64,000 nt of DNA, from assembly GCA_963761755.1 (NCBI GenBank), contig CAVXIC010000012.1, forward strand, positions 310,001 through 374,000, read 5' to 3'. Under the pieces are notes generated by a model that ran no database searches, was not told the DNA's origin, and saw only the letters and a program-made list of their open reading frames with translations. Positions 9,183-16,776 of this stretch are shown one piece after another (position 1 is the first letter of the stretch; each line of letters begins with the position of its first letter). The translations under genes were made by a program, and so were the position numbers. The DNA is from CAJXVA01 sp963761755. GTDB lineage: Bacteria; Myxococcota_A; Polyangia; Nannocystales; Nannocystaceae.

Positions 9183-9234
9183 AAAGAACCTGAGCTCGAG
9201 CGGGGTGGAGACCCGACCGAGCCCAGGTTCTTTT
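9183..9234. terminator. Rho-independent terminator after the NUDIX gene
   Basis: A 16-bp stem with one mismatch: left arm 9183-9198 (AAAGAACCTGAGCTCG) pairs with 9218-9233 (CGAGCCCAGGTTCTTT). The loop is 19 bases and the right arm runs into TTTT at 9231-9234. The left arm begins with A residues, so it could also act on the opposite strand. Confidence 0.85.
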
Positions 9235-9331
9235 CTCGAGAGACGACGCGCGCGAGTGAAGTCTCGATCTCAAGCCAAGGGATGCACGATGGGGAAGGTT
9301 CGAACGAAAGCCAAGGTGCGCGCTTGCAGCA

Positions 9332-9383
9332 AAGTCAGGTCAAGAAGTCAGGTCCAGAAGTCAGGTCAAGAAGTCAGGTCAAG
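9332..9383. repeat. 13-bp tandem repeat, four copies
   Basis: Four head-to-tail copies of AAGTCAGGTCAAG at 9332, 9345, 9358 and 9371; copy 2 has one change (CCAG for CAAG). Partial copies occur further downstream (9397-9413, 9462-9476). The unit is not a multiple of three and no gene spans it. Confidence 0.9.
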
Positions 9384-9661
9384 GTAAGGAACGCAGCAAA
9401 GTCAGGGTCAGGGTCCGCGAGGAGTCGTCGATTAAGCCAAGCCAGGCCAAGGTTCAAATGCAGTAAGTCAGGCCAAGGACTCGCGGATGTCGACTCTTGT
9501 TGCAGAGCGTGTGCCAAAACGGCACCCACCCAGGATCGTTGGGAAAATCTGTCGCGAGGCGCACGGCGTCCTGCCAAAGTGGGTGGGGCCATGACGCAAA
9601 CGCCCGGATTGGCCTCCGATCCACCTGCCAGGCGCGACATCGATGTCGTGCGCTGGAGACC

Positions 9662-10408
9662 CTACAGGACGAACGGCAGGATCGCGCGCCGGCTGGGCGG
9701 GTAGTCGGGGAAGGTTCGGCGGTACCACAGCTGATGGGACACCGCGCGCGGAAGCAGGAGCGCCAGCGGCAACGTGGCGCACGCCAGCCCTGGCTTCGAC
9801 CAGGTCAACACGGCCCAACCGATCCACATCAGAATCTCGCCGAGGTAGTTCGGGCACGAGATCTCCTCGAAGAACACGCCGCGGGGGACCATGTAGCCCG
9901 TATCTCCGCGTCGACGCAGCCCGATCAGGGCGAGGTCCGACGCCCGCGAGACGAACATTCCGACCAAGAACAGCATCGTCCCGTACAGGAAACGAACGCT
10001 CCACAGCCACCGGAGGGGATAGGCACGCCACGTCTCCGCCAGGACGAGCCCATTGAGGTAGCCCAGCGCCGCGGTGAAGACGATGCCCAGGATGACCACC
10101 CCCCACGGCATGCGCTTGCGATGCGTACCGCGAAGCAGGAGCGGATACAGGAGTCCGCGCCACCCGTAGGCCAGCATCCACAAGGTGAGCATCGCGGTCG
10201 GGACCAGTCCGCCGCCGCCGGTCTCTCGGAAGATGAGCGGACACAAGACCAGCCCCGGTGACGCCATCATCACCCATGCGACGCGAATCGGGACGCCGCC
10301 CGCCCCGGGCCGCGCGTGCCGTCCATAGCGCAGGGGCCCCAGGCCGGTGAGCACGAACAACACCCCCGAGGCCGCGAACAGCCCCGCCAACATCCACGTC
10401 GTCTCCAT
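9662..10408 (-). CDS. Steroid 5-alpha-reductase-like membrane oxidoreductase
   Basis: A 248-residue membrane protein with about six hydrophobic segments. The last third matches the conserved C-terminal block of the 3-oxo-5-alpha-steroid 4-dehydrogenase family: VPRGVFFEEISCPNYLGEIL, then WIGWAVLTWSKPG, PRAVSHQLWY and FPDYPPSRRAILPFVL. Family members use NADPH to reduce a C=C bond next to a carbonyl in steroids or polyprenols. The Glu usually preceding the W of the block after NYLGEI is Met here. The ATG at 10408 lies 5 bases after the stop of the upstream channel gene; a GTG at 10435 would overlap that gene. Sterol-related metabolism is plausible because some Nannocystaceae make sterols, but an isoprenoid or fatty enone substrate is also possible. 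Confidence 0.8.
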   Translation of the reverse strand: METTWMLAGLFAASGVLFVLTGLGPLRYGRHARPGAGGVPIRVAWVMMASPGLVLCPLIFRETGGGGLVPTAMLTLWMLAYGWRGLLYPLLLRGTHRKRMPWGVVILGIVFTAALGYLNGLVLAETWRAYPLRWLWSVRFLYGTMLFLVGMFVSRASDLALIGLRRRGDTGYMVPRGVFFEEISCPNYLGEILMWIGWAVLTWSKPGLACATLPLALLLPRAVSHQLWYRRTFPDYPPSRRAILPFVL

Positions 10409-10413
10409 CAGAA

Positions 10414-11265
10414 TCAGATCAGCTCCGTTCCGCACAACCTGCAGAAGTTGGCGTCATCGTGGTGGCCGGTCGCACCGCACTCTTGGCAGCGGATCGGTTG
10501 CTCCTCTTCGCCCCGGATCGCCTGCACGAACTCCGCGGAGACGATCCCGGTGGGCACGGCCAGGATGCCGTAGCCCAACAGCATCAGGACCGCGGCGATG
10601 GCTTGGCCCAAGACGGTGGAGGGCGCGATGTCGCCATACCCCACGGTGGTCATCGTCACGATGGCCCAGTACATGCTTCGCGGAATGCTCGTGAAGCCGT
10701 TCTCGGCACCTTCGACCAGGTGCATCATCGCGCCCATCACGACCACGACCGTGAGCACGGCGCCCATGAAGACCGTGATCTTCGCCGCGCTCGCCCGGAG
10801 CGCCAGCAGCAGCTGGTTGGCCTCGCCCAGCAAGCGCACGATCTTGAGCACGCGGAACACTCGCAGCAGCCGCAGGACGCGAATCACCAGCAGCGAATGC
10901 ACGCCGCTGAAGAAGAAGCTCAGGAACGAGGGCAGGATGGAGAGCAGGTCGACGACGCCGAAGAACGAGACGACGTAGCGCAGGCGATGACGAGCAACCC
11001 AGACCCGTGTGCCGTACTCCGCGAGGAACAGGATCGTGAACATCCAGTCGATCACCCGCAGCGCGTCCCCGAAGCGCGCGTTGATCGCCTCGACGCTCTC
11101 GAGCATGACGGCGATCACGCTCGCCACGATCACCAGCAGGAGCACGACGTCGAACGCGCGGCCGGCAGGGCTCGCGGTTCCGAAGATGATCTCCTCGAGC
11201 TGCTCTCGGCGCCCATGGCTGCCGGTGGGCGCCGGCGGGGGCTTGGAGGGAGGCGGGTCGACCAT
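10414..11265 (-). CDS. Voltage-gated-type potassium channel subunit with C-terminal zinc ribbon
   Basis: A 283-residue six-transmembrane channel. Hydrophobic segments S1-S3 are followed by an Arg-rich S4-like helix (VIRVLRLLRVFRVLKIVRLL), S5, a pore helix with the canonical potassium filter in MTTVGYGD, and S6 (AAVLMLLGYGILAVPTGIV). The C-terminus is a small four-Cys zinc ribbon (CQECG...CRLCG), unusual for a bacterial Kv-like protein but seen in some long-tailed members. Start ATG 11265; the ORF can be extended upstream but only with low-complexity residues. It is 5 bases upstream of the steroid-reductase-like gene, so the two are probably co-transcribed. It should conduct K+ across the inner membrane in response to voltage. 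Confidence 0.9.
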   Translation of the reverse strand: MVDPPPSKPPPAPTGSHGRREQLEEIIFGTASPAGRAFDVVLLLVIVASVIAVMLESVEAINARFGDALRVIDWMFTILFLAEYGTRVWVARHRLRYVVSFFGVVDLLSILPSFLSFFFSGVHSLLVIRVLRLLRVFRVLKIVRLLGEANQLLLALRASAAKITVFMGAVLTVVVVMGAMMHLVEGAENGFTSIPRSMYWAIVTMTTVGYGDIAPSTVLGQAIAAVLMLLGYGILAVPTGIVSAEFVQAIRGEEEQPIRCQECGATGHHDDANFCRLCGTELI

Positions 11266-11368
11266 CTGCCCGGGAGTGTAACGAACCCTGCCGTAGACAG
11301 AACCATGACGCCCGGGGACGGGAGTGTGACCCCGACACCGCTGGTCGGACGCCACACTGTTCTCGACG

Positions 11369-12298
11369 ATGAAGCCGTTCGAGGTCCCCCAAACGCCCTC
11401 CCGTGCCCCCGGAAAGCAGGCGCGGACTCTGCGCGACTACCAGATGAAGGACATCTGGCCGTTCGCCGCAATCCACGTGCTGGCGTTCGCAGGCCTGTTC
11501 CTCGACGTCAGCTGGCAGGTCTGGGCGGTGTGTGGCGCGCTGTACCTGGTGCGCATGTTCGCGGTGACGGGCTTCTATCACCGGTACTTCGCGCACCGAA
11601 CCTTCAAGACCAGCCGCTGGCTGCAGTTCGTGATGGCGTTCGTGGCGGAGACCTCCTCGCAGCGTGGCGCCCTGTGGTGGGCGGCACACCATCGGGACCA
11701 CCACAAGTACTCCGACACCGAGCAGGACCTGCACTCCCCTCGCCAGCACGGCTTCTGGTACTCGCACGTCGCCTGGATCTACGACGGCAACGACAAGACC
11801 AAGTACAGCCGGATCAAGGACTTCACGCGCTACCCGGAGCTGGTCCTTCTCGACAAGTACTGGCTGGTGCCGCCGACGCTGCTGGGCATCGGGTGTTACC
11901 TGTGGGGCGGACTCCCCGGTCTGCTCGTCGGGTTCATGTTCAGCACCGTGCTGGTGTGGCACGCGACCTTCACGATCAACTCGCTCTCCCACGTGTGGGG
12001 TCGGCGTCCGTACGACACGACCGATGACAGCCGCAACAACTGGTTCCTGGCGCTGCTGACCCTCGGGGAGGGGTGGCACAACAACCACCACCACTACATG
12101 AACAGCACCCGCCAGGGCTTCCGCTGGTGGCAGCTCGACATCACCTACTGCGTGCTCAAGGCGATGAGCTTCGTGGGCTTGGTCTGGGACCTCAAGGAAC
12201 CGCCCGCGCACATCGTTGCCGGGGTCAAGCGCAGTCGGTCCAGCAAGTCCGCCAAGCCCGCCGCGGCGCAGGACGAGACCCTGCAACCGGCGGCCTGA
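11369..12298 (+). CDS. Fatty acyl desaturase (delta-9 type)
   Basis: A 309-residue membrane di-iron desaturase. The three His boxes are all present: HRYFAH at residues 71-76, HHRDHH at 107-112 and HNNHHH at 237-242. Four hydrophobic segments are arranged as in acyl-CoA/acyl-lipid delta-9 desaturases, which introduce a cis double bond into saturated acyl chains using O2 and an electron donor. The C-terminus is a Lys/Ala-rich tail (RSRSSKSAKPAAAQ). ATG at 11369 is the natural start. It is divergent from the channel gene; a CGGGAGTGT direct repeat (11271 and 11319) lies in the 103-bp gap between them and may be regulatory. Together with the steroid-reductase-like gene it suggests a membrane-lipid theme. 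Confidence 0.92.
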   Translation: MKPFEVPQTPSRAPGKQARTLRDYQMKDIWPFAAIHVLAFAGLFLDVSWQVWAVCGALYLVRMFAVTGFYHRYFAHRTFKTSRWLQFVMAFVAETSSQRGALWWAAHHRDHHKYSDTEQDLHSPRQHGFWYSHVAWIYDGNDKTKYSRIKDFTRYPELVLLDKYWLVPPTLLGIGCYLWGGLPGLLVGFMFSTVLVWHATFTINSLSHVWGRRPYDTTDDSRNNWFLALLTLGEGWHNNHHHYMNSTRQGFRWWQLDITYCVLKAMSFVGLVWDLKEPPAHIVAGVKRSRSSKSAKPAAAQDETLQPAA

Positions 12299-12300
12299 GC

Positions 12301-12360
12301 CTGCCGGGTCCTGCCGGGTCCTGCCGGGTCCTGCCGGGTCCTGCCGGGTCCTGCCGGTTC
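12301..12360. repeat. 10-bp tandem repeat, six copies
   Basis: Six exact-phase copies of CTGCCGGGTC; only the last differs by one base (CTGCCGGTTC). The array fills the entire space between the stop of the desaturase gene and the stop of the convergent mini-RNase III gene. Such arrays usually vary in copy number between strains. Confidence 0.97.
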
Positions 12361-12787
12361 ATCCGCGACGCGGCCGCTTCGCCATCTGAGCGACGGCCGC
12401 GTCGATCATTGGTTCGAGGCGCGGCACCACGAGCGCCTCATATCGGCCCCAGGCATCCTCGGAGAGGGCCCACTGCGCGACGAGAGCCTCGAAGCCGGTC
12501 GCGCTGCGGTAGCTCTTGGTGTCCTTCTTGCCGCGAAGGCTCGTGGTCTTGGCGTTTCGGCCCCGCTGCACGATCAGCCGCTCATCCTCGCTGAGGTCGG
12601 GATCGATGAGCTCCAGGAGCGCGGCCTGGGCCTCGGCTCGCACGATGGCGGCCTTGATCGCGTCGAGCCTGTCGACGGGGTAGTCGCCGCGGCGGCAGAC
12701 CCTCCACCGGACATCCCGCTCGAACGCCACGTCACCGAGCCATGCCAGGGTGCGGATCGATCGCTGCAGCAGACCTGCGTCCGACAT
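12359..12787 (-). CDS. mrnC: Mini-ribonuclease III family protein
   Basis: A 142-residue protein consisting only of an RNase III catalytic domain, the same length as Bacillus MrnC, which matures 23S rRNA ends. Diagnostic blocks are LAWLGDVAFERDVRWRV near the N-terminus (with the catalytic Asp), VQRGRNAKTTSLRGKKD in the middle, and YRSATGFEALVAQWAL carrying the catalytic Glu. No double-stranded-RNA-binding domain is present. It starts at ATG 12787, 3 bases after the stop of the crotonase gene, so it is the last gene of a minus-strand run. The family is best known from Firmicutes and cyanobacteria; its occurrence here is worth noting. Whether it acts on rRNA in this organism is unknown. Confidence 0.82.
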   Translation of the reverse strand: MSDAGLLQRSIRTLAWLGDVAFERDVRWRVCRRGDYPVDRLDAIKAAIVRAEAQAALLELIDPDLSEDERLIVQRGRNAKTTSLRGKKDTKSYRSATGFEALVAQWALSEDAWGRYEALVVPRLEPMIDAAVAQMAKRPRRG

Positions 12788-12790
12788 GGC

Positions 12791-13591
12791 TCAACCCCCC
12801 TTGAAGTTCGGCGCGCGCTTGCCCAAGATCGCGGCGACGGCCTCTCGGTGGTCGTCGGTGTTCTGGACCATGCCCTGATAGCTGGCGGCCAGCTCCAGCG
12901 CGGTCTCGAGGTCGGCGTCCCAGCTGCGGTACGCGGCCCGCTTGGTGAGCGATACCGCCAGCGGTGCGTTCTGCGCGATGAGCGTCGCTCGCTCGCGCGC
13001 CGCGTCCATCAGCGCCTCTGCGGGCACGACGGCGTGCACCAGCCCCATTCGCAGCGCCTCGTCGGTGTCGACCAACCGTCCGGTGAGCACCATGTCCAGG
13101 GCGCGAGGAAATCCGATGGTCCGCGCCAGGAAGTAGGCACCGCCGTCACCGGGCACCAGGCCGACTTTCACGAACGTGGAGCCGAGCTTGGCCCCTTCGG
13201 CGGCGACGCGAATGTCGCACATGCAGGCGAGATCGAGCCCGGCGCCGATGGCCGCGCCGTTGATCGCCGCAATGAGCGGCTTGTCGAACGCCGCGATGCG
13301 GCGAGGAATCCGCTGGATGCCGTCGATGTACTGCCGGCGCAGCGCGACGGGGCCCCCGGCGAACATGCCGCTTTGGCTCTGCATGCGCTTGAGGTCACCT
13401 CCGGCGTGAAAGGACCGGCCCTCGCCGGTCAGCACGACGGCGCGCACGGACGCGTCGCGCTCGGCGGCGTCGAGGGCATCGATGAGGCTCTGCACCATCG
13501 CCTCGCTGTACGCGTTGCGGGCTTCGGGGCGGTCGAGGGTGATCGTGGCCAGCGGGGCGCTGACCTCGTAGCGCAGGTCCGTGAACGACAT
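12791..13591 (-). CDS. Enoyl-CoA hydratase/isomerase family protein
   Basis: A 266-residue crotonase-fold protein. Features in order: an N-terminal strand with ITLDRPEARNAYSEAM, the first oxyanion-hole segment FHAGGDLKRM, the second oxyanion segment INGAAIGAGLDLACMCDIRVA, and VGLVPGDGGAYFLARTIG, where family members place an active-site acid. Here a Gly-Asp pair occupies that region, as in PaaG-like isomerases. It likely hydrates or isomerises an enoyl-CoA in fatty-acid or aromatic-acid breakdown, but the exact substrate is not predictable. ATG 13591 follows a G-rich stretch. The gene lies 57 bases after the aminotransferase gene and 3 bases before mrnC on the same strand. Confidence 0.9.
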   Translation of the reverse strand: MSFTDLRYEVSAPLATITLDRPEARNAYSEAMVQSLIDALDAAERDASVRAVVLTGEGRSFHAGGDLKRMQSQSGMFAGGPVALRRQYIDGIQRIPRRIAAFDKPLIAAINGAAIGAGLDLACMCDIRVAAEGAKLGSTFVKVGLVPGDGGAYFLARTIGFPRALDMVLTGRLVDTDEALRMGLVHAVVPAEALMDAARERATLIAQNAPLAVSLTKRAAYRSWDADLETALELAASYQGMVQNTDDHREAVAAILGKRAPNFKGG

Positions 13592-13647
13592 GCCCCCCGA
13601 TAGCCGAAGCCGAGCCCTCATGTCGAGGAGGATTCACCCACGCGGGG

Positions 13648-14826
13648 TCATCCCCCGAGCCGTTCGGTGAACGTCGCAACGCCCGCTCCGGCCGGGACGC
13701 CCCAGCCCTGGGCCTTCAGCGCGGCCTCCATGGCCGCGAGCAGCAAGATGACGTGTCGGGGCTGGCACGACGCGCCCATCAGGCCCACGCGCCAGACCTT
13801 GCCCGCGAGCGGCCCGAGCCCGCCGACGATCTCGATGCCGTGGTGGTGCATGAGGTACGCACGAACCTTGGCTTCGTCGACCCCGTCGGGCACGCACACG
13901 GTCGTGAGGGTGGGCAGGCGGTTCTCCACCGGGACCAGCATCGAGATGCCCATCGCCTCGAAGCCTGCCCACATCGCCTCGGCCGTTCGCTGGACGCGCG
14001 CCGTGCGGTTGTCCAACCCTTCTTCTTCGATGATGCGCAGACCTTCGTACAGTGCGTACGAGAGGTTGATGGGGCCGGTGTGGTGGTACTTCGGCGGCGT
14101 GTCCCAGTAGGTCAGGTTGAGCAGGACGTCGAGATACCAGCTTCGACACGGCTGGCTGCGAGATCGCACTTTGTCCATCGCGCGCTCGCTGAAGGTGATC
14201 GGCGAGATTCCCGGGACGGCGCTGATGCACTTCTGCGCCCCGGTGTAGACGATGTCGGCCCCCCAGGCGTCGGTCGCAAACGCGGCGCCGCCCAGGGACG
14301 CGACGGTGTCGGCGATGAGCACCGCGCCGTGCTCGTGCGCGAGGTTTGCGATCTCGGGGATGTCCTGGCGAACGCCGGTGGAGGTCTCACCGTGCACGAT
14401 GCCCACCACCTTGACGTCCCCCTCGCGTTTCAGCGCCGCCTCGACGTCGGCGGCCCCGGTGGGCGTGCCCCACGTGGACTCGACGACGACGACCTGTGCG
14501 TCTGCGCGCTCCATGATCTGGCGCAGGCGGTCTCCGAAGTACCCATGCACGCAGACCAGCGCCTTCTCCCCCGGCTCGACCGCGTTGAACACCGCGGCCT
14601 CCATCGCGGCCGTCCCGGCGCCGGTCACCGCGAGGGTCGCGTCGTTTTCGGTGTCGAAGACCATTCGCATCAGGCCGCGCAGCTCCTGCATCAGCGCGAC
14701 GTAGCTGGGGTCCATGTAGCCGACGGTGGGCCGGGCGAGGGCCGAGAGCACCCGCGGCGGGACTTCACTGGGGCCAGGGCCGAGGAGGACGCGCGTGGGG
14801 GGATCGAAGACGAAGGGCTCGCTCAT
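13648..14826 (-). CDS. Class V pyridoxal-phosphate aminotransferase (serine/alanine-glyoxylate type)
   Basis: A 392-residue PLP enzyme of the AGXT/serine-glyoxylate family. The N-terminus has the family-typical LLGPGPSEVPPRVLSAL; the substrate/PLP region follows with VTGAGTAAMEAAV. Further on are a conserved HGETSTGV, the PLP-contacting Asp in LIADTVASLGG, and the probable Schiff-base Lys in YTGAQKCIS. The C-terminus contains GGLGPLAGKVWRVGLMG, a family block. Glyoxylate is the usual acceptor, with Ser or Ala as donor. ATG 14826 is taken as start; a GTG at 14847 overlaps the upstream TPR gene stop as GTGA and would give translational coupling. It is third in the vgrG minus-strand run, though the enzyme is metabolic and may have no role in secretion. 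Confidence 0.9.
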   Translation of the reverse strand: MSEPFVFDPPTRVLLGPGPSEVPPRVLSALARPTVGYMDPSYVALMQELRGLMRMVFDTENDATLAVTGAGTAAMEAAVFNAVEPGEKALVCVHGYFGDRLRQIMERADAQVVVVESTWGTPTGAADVEAALKREGDVKVVGIVHGETSTGVRQDIPEIANLAHEHGAVLIADTVASLGGAAFATDAWGADIVYTGAQKCISAVPGISPITFSERAMDKVRSRSQPCRSWYLDVLLNLTYWDTPPKYHHTGPINLSYALYEGLRIIEEEGLDNRTARVQRTAEAMWAGFEAMGISMLVPVENRLPTLTTVCVPDGVDEAKVRAYLMHHHGIEIVGGLGPLAGKVWRVGLMGASCQPRHVILLLAAMEAALKAQGWGVPAGAGVATFTERLGG

Positions 14827-14843
14827 GGCGCGAGCATGGTAGC

Positions 14844-16769
14844 TCACTCGTCTTCGAAGGCATCCCGGCGGTGGAGCGTCGCGCCTCCATCCTCTTCGTC
14901 GTCGATGTCGGCGTCGCGAAGCGCCTCGAGCTTGGAGAGGTCGAAGCCGAGATCGGCCGCGGGCGGAGCTGCCGGCGCCCGGAGACCCGGCCCTTGCGCG
15001 GCGGGCTCGGGCTGGGGCGGCAGCTCGAAGGGGATTTCACCGGTGAGCGCGGCGAGCTCCTCGCGTGAGAGCATGCTGCTGGAGTCTTCGTCGAGCACGT
15101 CGAAGGTGGCGGCCCGAAGCTTCTCGAGCGCCGCTTCATCGAGCCCCTCGGGCGGGGCGCTGGAGTCGACCGGGTCGAGCGCGAGCCCCTCGCCCGAGGC
15201 GGCCTCGACCCCCGCGCGCATCCGCTGGACGTCGGCGACGCTGAGCATGTCCGTGCCCTCTTCGTCGTCGGAGGGCGGGGCGCCGAAGACCATCGCGCCT
15301 GGGGCTTGGACACCCGCGGGCGCTTGGGCGACGCCGACGGGAAGGTAGCCCTGGGGCGCCCCCGCGGGGTCGGCAGGCGACGGGGGCACGGGCTCTGCGA
15401 CGGCATCCGCATCCGTCGGGCCCTGCGCGAGGGCAGTCGGCTGCGCGGGCACGACGACGTTCTCGAACGCGTCGGCCTGCGCGGCGAACTTGGCCGCCTG
15501 ATCGTCCAGGCCACGTGCGCGACACATCGTCGCAAGGGCGCGGGCCGACTCTCCGGCCGAGGTCAGAGGCGCCTGCGGTCCCGCGGCTTCGGCCAGCTTG
15601 ACGGCCTTGGTGAAGAACGCGATCGCCTGGGCTTGCATGCCGAGCTCGCTGGCGAGCTGTCCGGTGAGGCGCCCGCCCTCGATCGCGAGCGCCGGCTGAC
15701 CGGAGCGCTCTGCGGCGACGGTGCCCTGGGCATAGCAGACCAGCGCGCCCTGCTTGTCGCGACGCGAGAGCTTGCTGGCCCCGAGCGCGAACTGGCCCGT
15801 GGCGGCCTGGGCATCCTTGCCCTGCTCGGTCGCCGTCTCGATGGCGCGCGAGAACGCGGCCTCGCTCTGCCGAGGACTGCCCGCGGAGAGCAGCTGGCCG
15901 CCGAGCAGCAGCTCGAGGTTGATCGCATCGCGGTGAAGTCCTGCGGTGGCGCTGAGGTCACGGGCTTCGCGGGTGGCTTGCACCGCCTCGGCAGCCCGGC
16001 CCCGCTTCATGGCGAGCGTGGATTCGATGAGCTTCTGCGCGATGGCCCCGCGCAGCTGGGCGTCGGCGGTGGGTTCGGGAGGCGACCCCGCCGTGGGATG
16101 TGGCGGCGCGGAGACGTCGGGCTTGGCCCCCGGGGGCGGACCGCCGGGCACCAGATCTTCGAGCAACGCCTCGATGTCGCGGTCCTCGGCCGAGGCGTTG
16201 GGGGCGACGCGGACGGTGGCGCCACGGTCCTTGAGCGATGTGGCGACGCTGGCGGTGGGCCCTGGGCTCGTCTCGAGCACGACGAAGCGGACCGCGGCGA
16301 GCGCAGGATCCATCAGCAGCGGCTGAAGTCCGGCGTGCCACGCCTCGGGCGCGGCGAGGGTCGTGGGGGCGAGCACCACCACCATGCCGTGCGCGCCTTC
16401 GGGCTGGGCATGCGCGAGCTGCAGGAGCGCGGCGGCGAATCCGGCCTGCGGCGTCCCGGCCGGGGTGCCGGGCGGAAGCGCGGCGAGGGCTTCGCCGTGC
16501 TCGTTCATTCGCTCGGCTCGGTGAGCGTGCTGCGCGTACGCGTGCTCCGATCGCTCGAACCAGCCGGGGCGCGACGGGGTGTGCTCTTGTTCGAACAGGT
16601 AGAACGGCGCGGTGTTGGCCGCGTCGCGCTCGTAGGCCATCACCGCTTCGATGCAGCCCTTGCGCAACCGCACGGCCGCGTCCACGTGCAGCAGCTTGGT
16701 GGCCGGCGTCCGAACGAACGCGGTCATCGCCTCGGTGAGGCGCTCGATCGGCGTGCCGAGGGACTCCAT
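14844..16769 (-). CDS. TPR-containing protein encoded directly after vgrG, function unknown
   Basis: A 641-residue Ala-rich protein. Residues 1-200 form an alpha/beta region without a P-loop (hydrophobic strands MVVVLAPTTL and VRFVVLETSP). This is followed by a Pro-rich linker and about 220 residues of TPR-like helices (LIESTLAMKRGRAAEAVQATREARD, QSEAAFSRAIETATEQGKDAQA, AIAFFTKAVKLAEAAG). The C-terminal ~170 residues are acidic, Pro-rich and mostly disordered. No signal peptide is present. It starts 7 bases after the vgrG stop, so the two are co-transcribed. Genes in this position commonly encode chaperones/adaptors that load a T6SS effector, or cargo itself; either is possible. No toxin domain is recognisable. 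Confidence 0.7.
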   Translation of the reverse strand: MESLGTPIERLTEAMTAFVRTPATKLLHVDAAVRLRKGCIEAVMAYERDAANTAPFYLFEQEHTPSRPGWFERSEHAYAQHAHRAERMNEHGEALAALPPGTPAGTPQAGFAAALLQLAHAQPEGAHGMVVVLAPTTLAAPEAWHAGLQPLLMDPALAAVRFVVLETSPGPTASVATSLKDRGATVRVAPNASAEDRDIEALLEDLVPGGPPPGAKPDVSAPPHPTAGSPPEPTADAQLRGAIAQKLIESTLAMKRGRAAEAVQATREARDLSATAGLHRDAINLELLLGGQLLSAGSPRQSEAAFSRAIETATEQGKDAQAATGQFALGASKLSRRDKQGALVCYAQGTVAAERSGQPALAIEGGRLTGQLASELGMQAQAIAFFTKAVKLAEAAGPQAPLTSAGESARALATMCRARGLDDQAAKFAAQADAFENVVVPAQPTALAQGPTDADAVAEPVPPSPADPAGAPQGYLPVGVAQAPAGVQAPGAMVFGAPPSDDEEGTDMLSVADVQRMRAGVEAASGEGLALDPVDSSAPPEGLDEAALEKLRAATFDVLDEDSSSMLSREELAALTGEIPFELPPQPEPAAQGPGLRAPAAPPAADLGFDLSKLEALRDADIDDEEDGGATLHRRDAFEDE

Positions 16770-16776
16770 GGCCGGC

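Larger units (their letters stand above)
9156..9661. other. Intergenic gap between convergent genes, with terminator and short repeats
   Basis: About 500 bases with no convincing gene. Short open frames here are Arg/Lys/Ser/Gln-rich products of the repeats and have no ribosome-binding site. The gap holds an intrinsic terminator (9183-9234), a block of 13-bp tandem repeats (9332-9383) and degenerate echoes of the same unit near 9397-9413 and 9462-9476. GC content is visibly lower than in the flanking genes. Confidence 0.7.

Noticed and set aside
9332..9383. Possible CRISPR array.
   Set aside because: Units are 13 bp and directly adjacent, with no spacers and no cas genes in the window.
9205..9387. 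A short Arg/Lys/Ser-rich open frame spanning the 13-bp repeats.
   Set aside because: No ribosome-binding site, begins inside the terminator and its composition is dictated by the repeats.
9449..9470. T-loop-like GGTTCAAATGC suggesting a tRNA.
   Set aside because: No acceptor stem, D-arm or anticodon stem can be formed around it.
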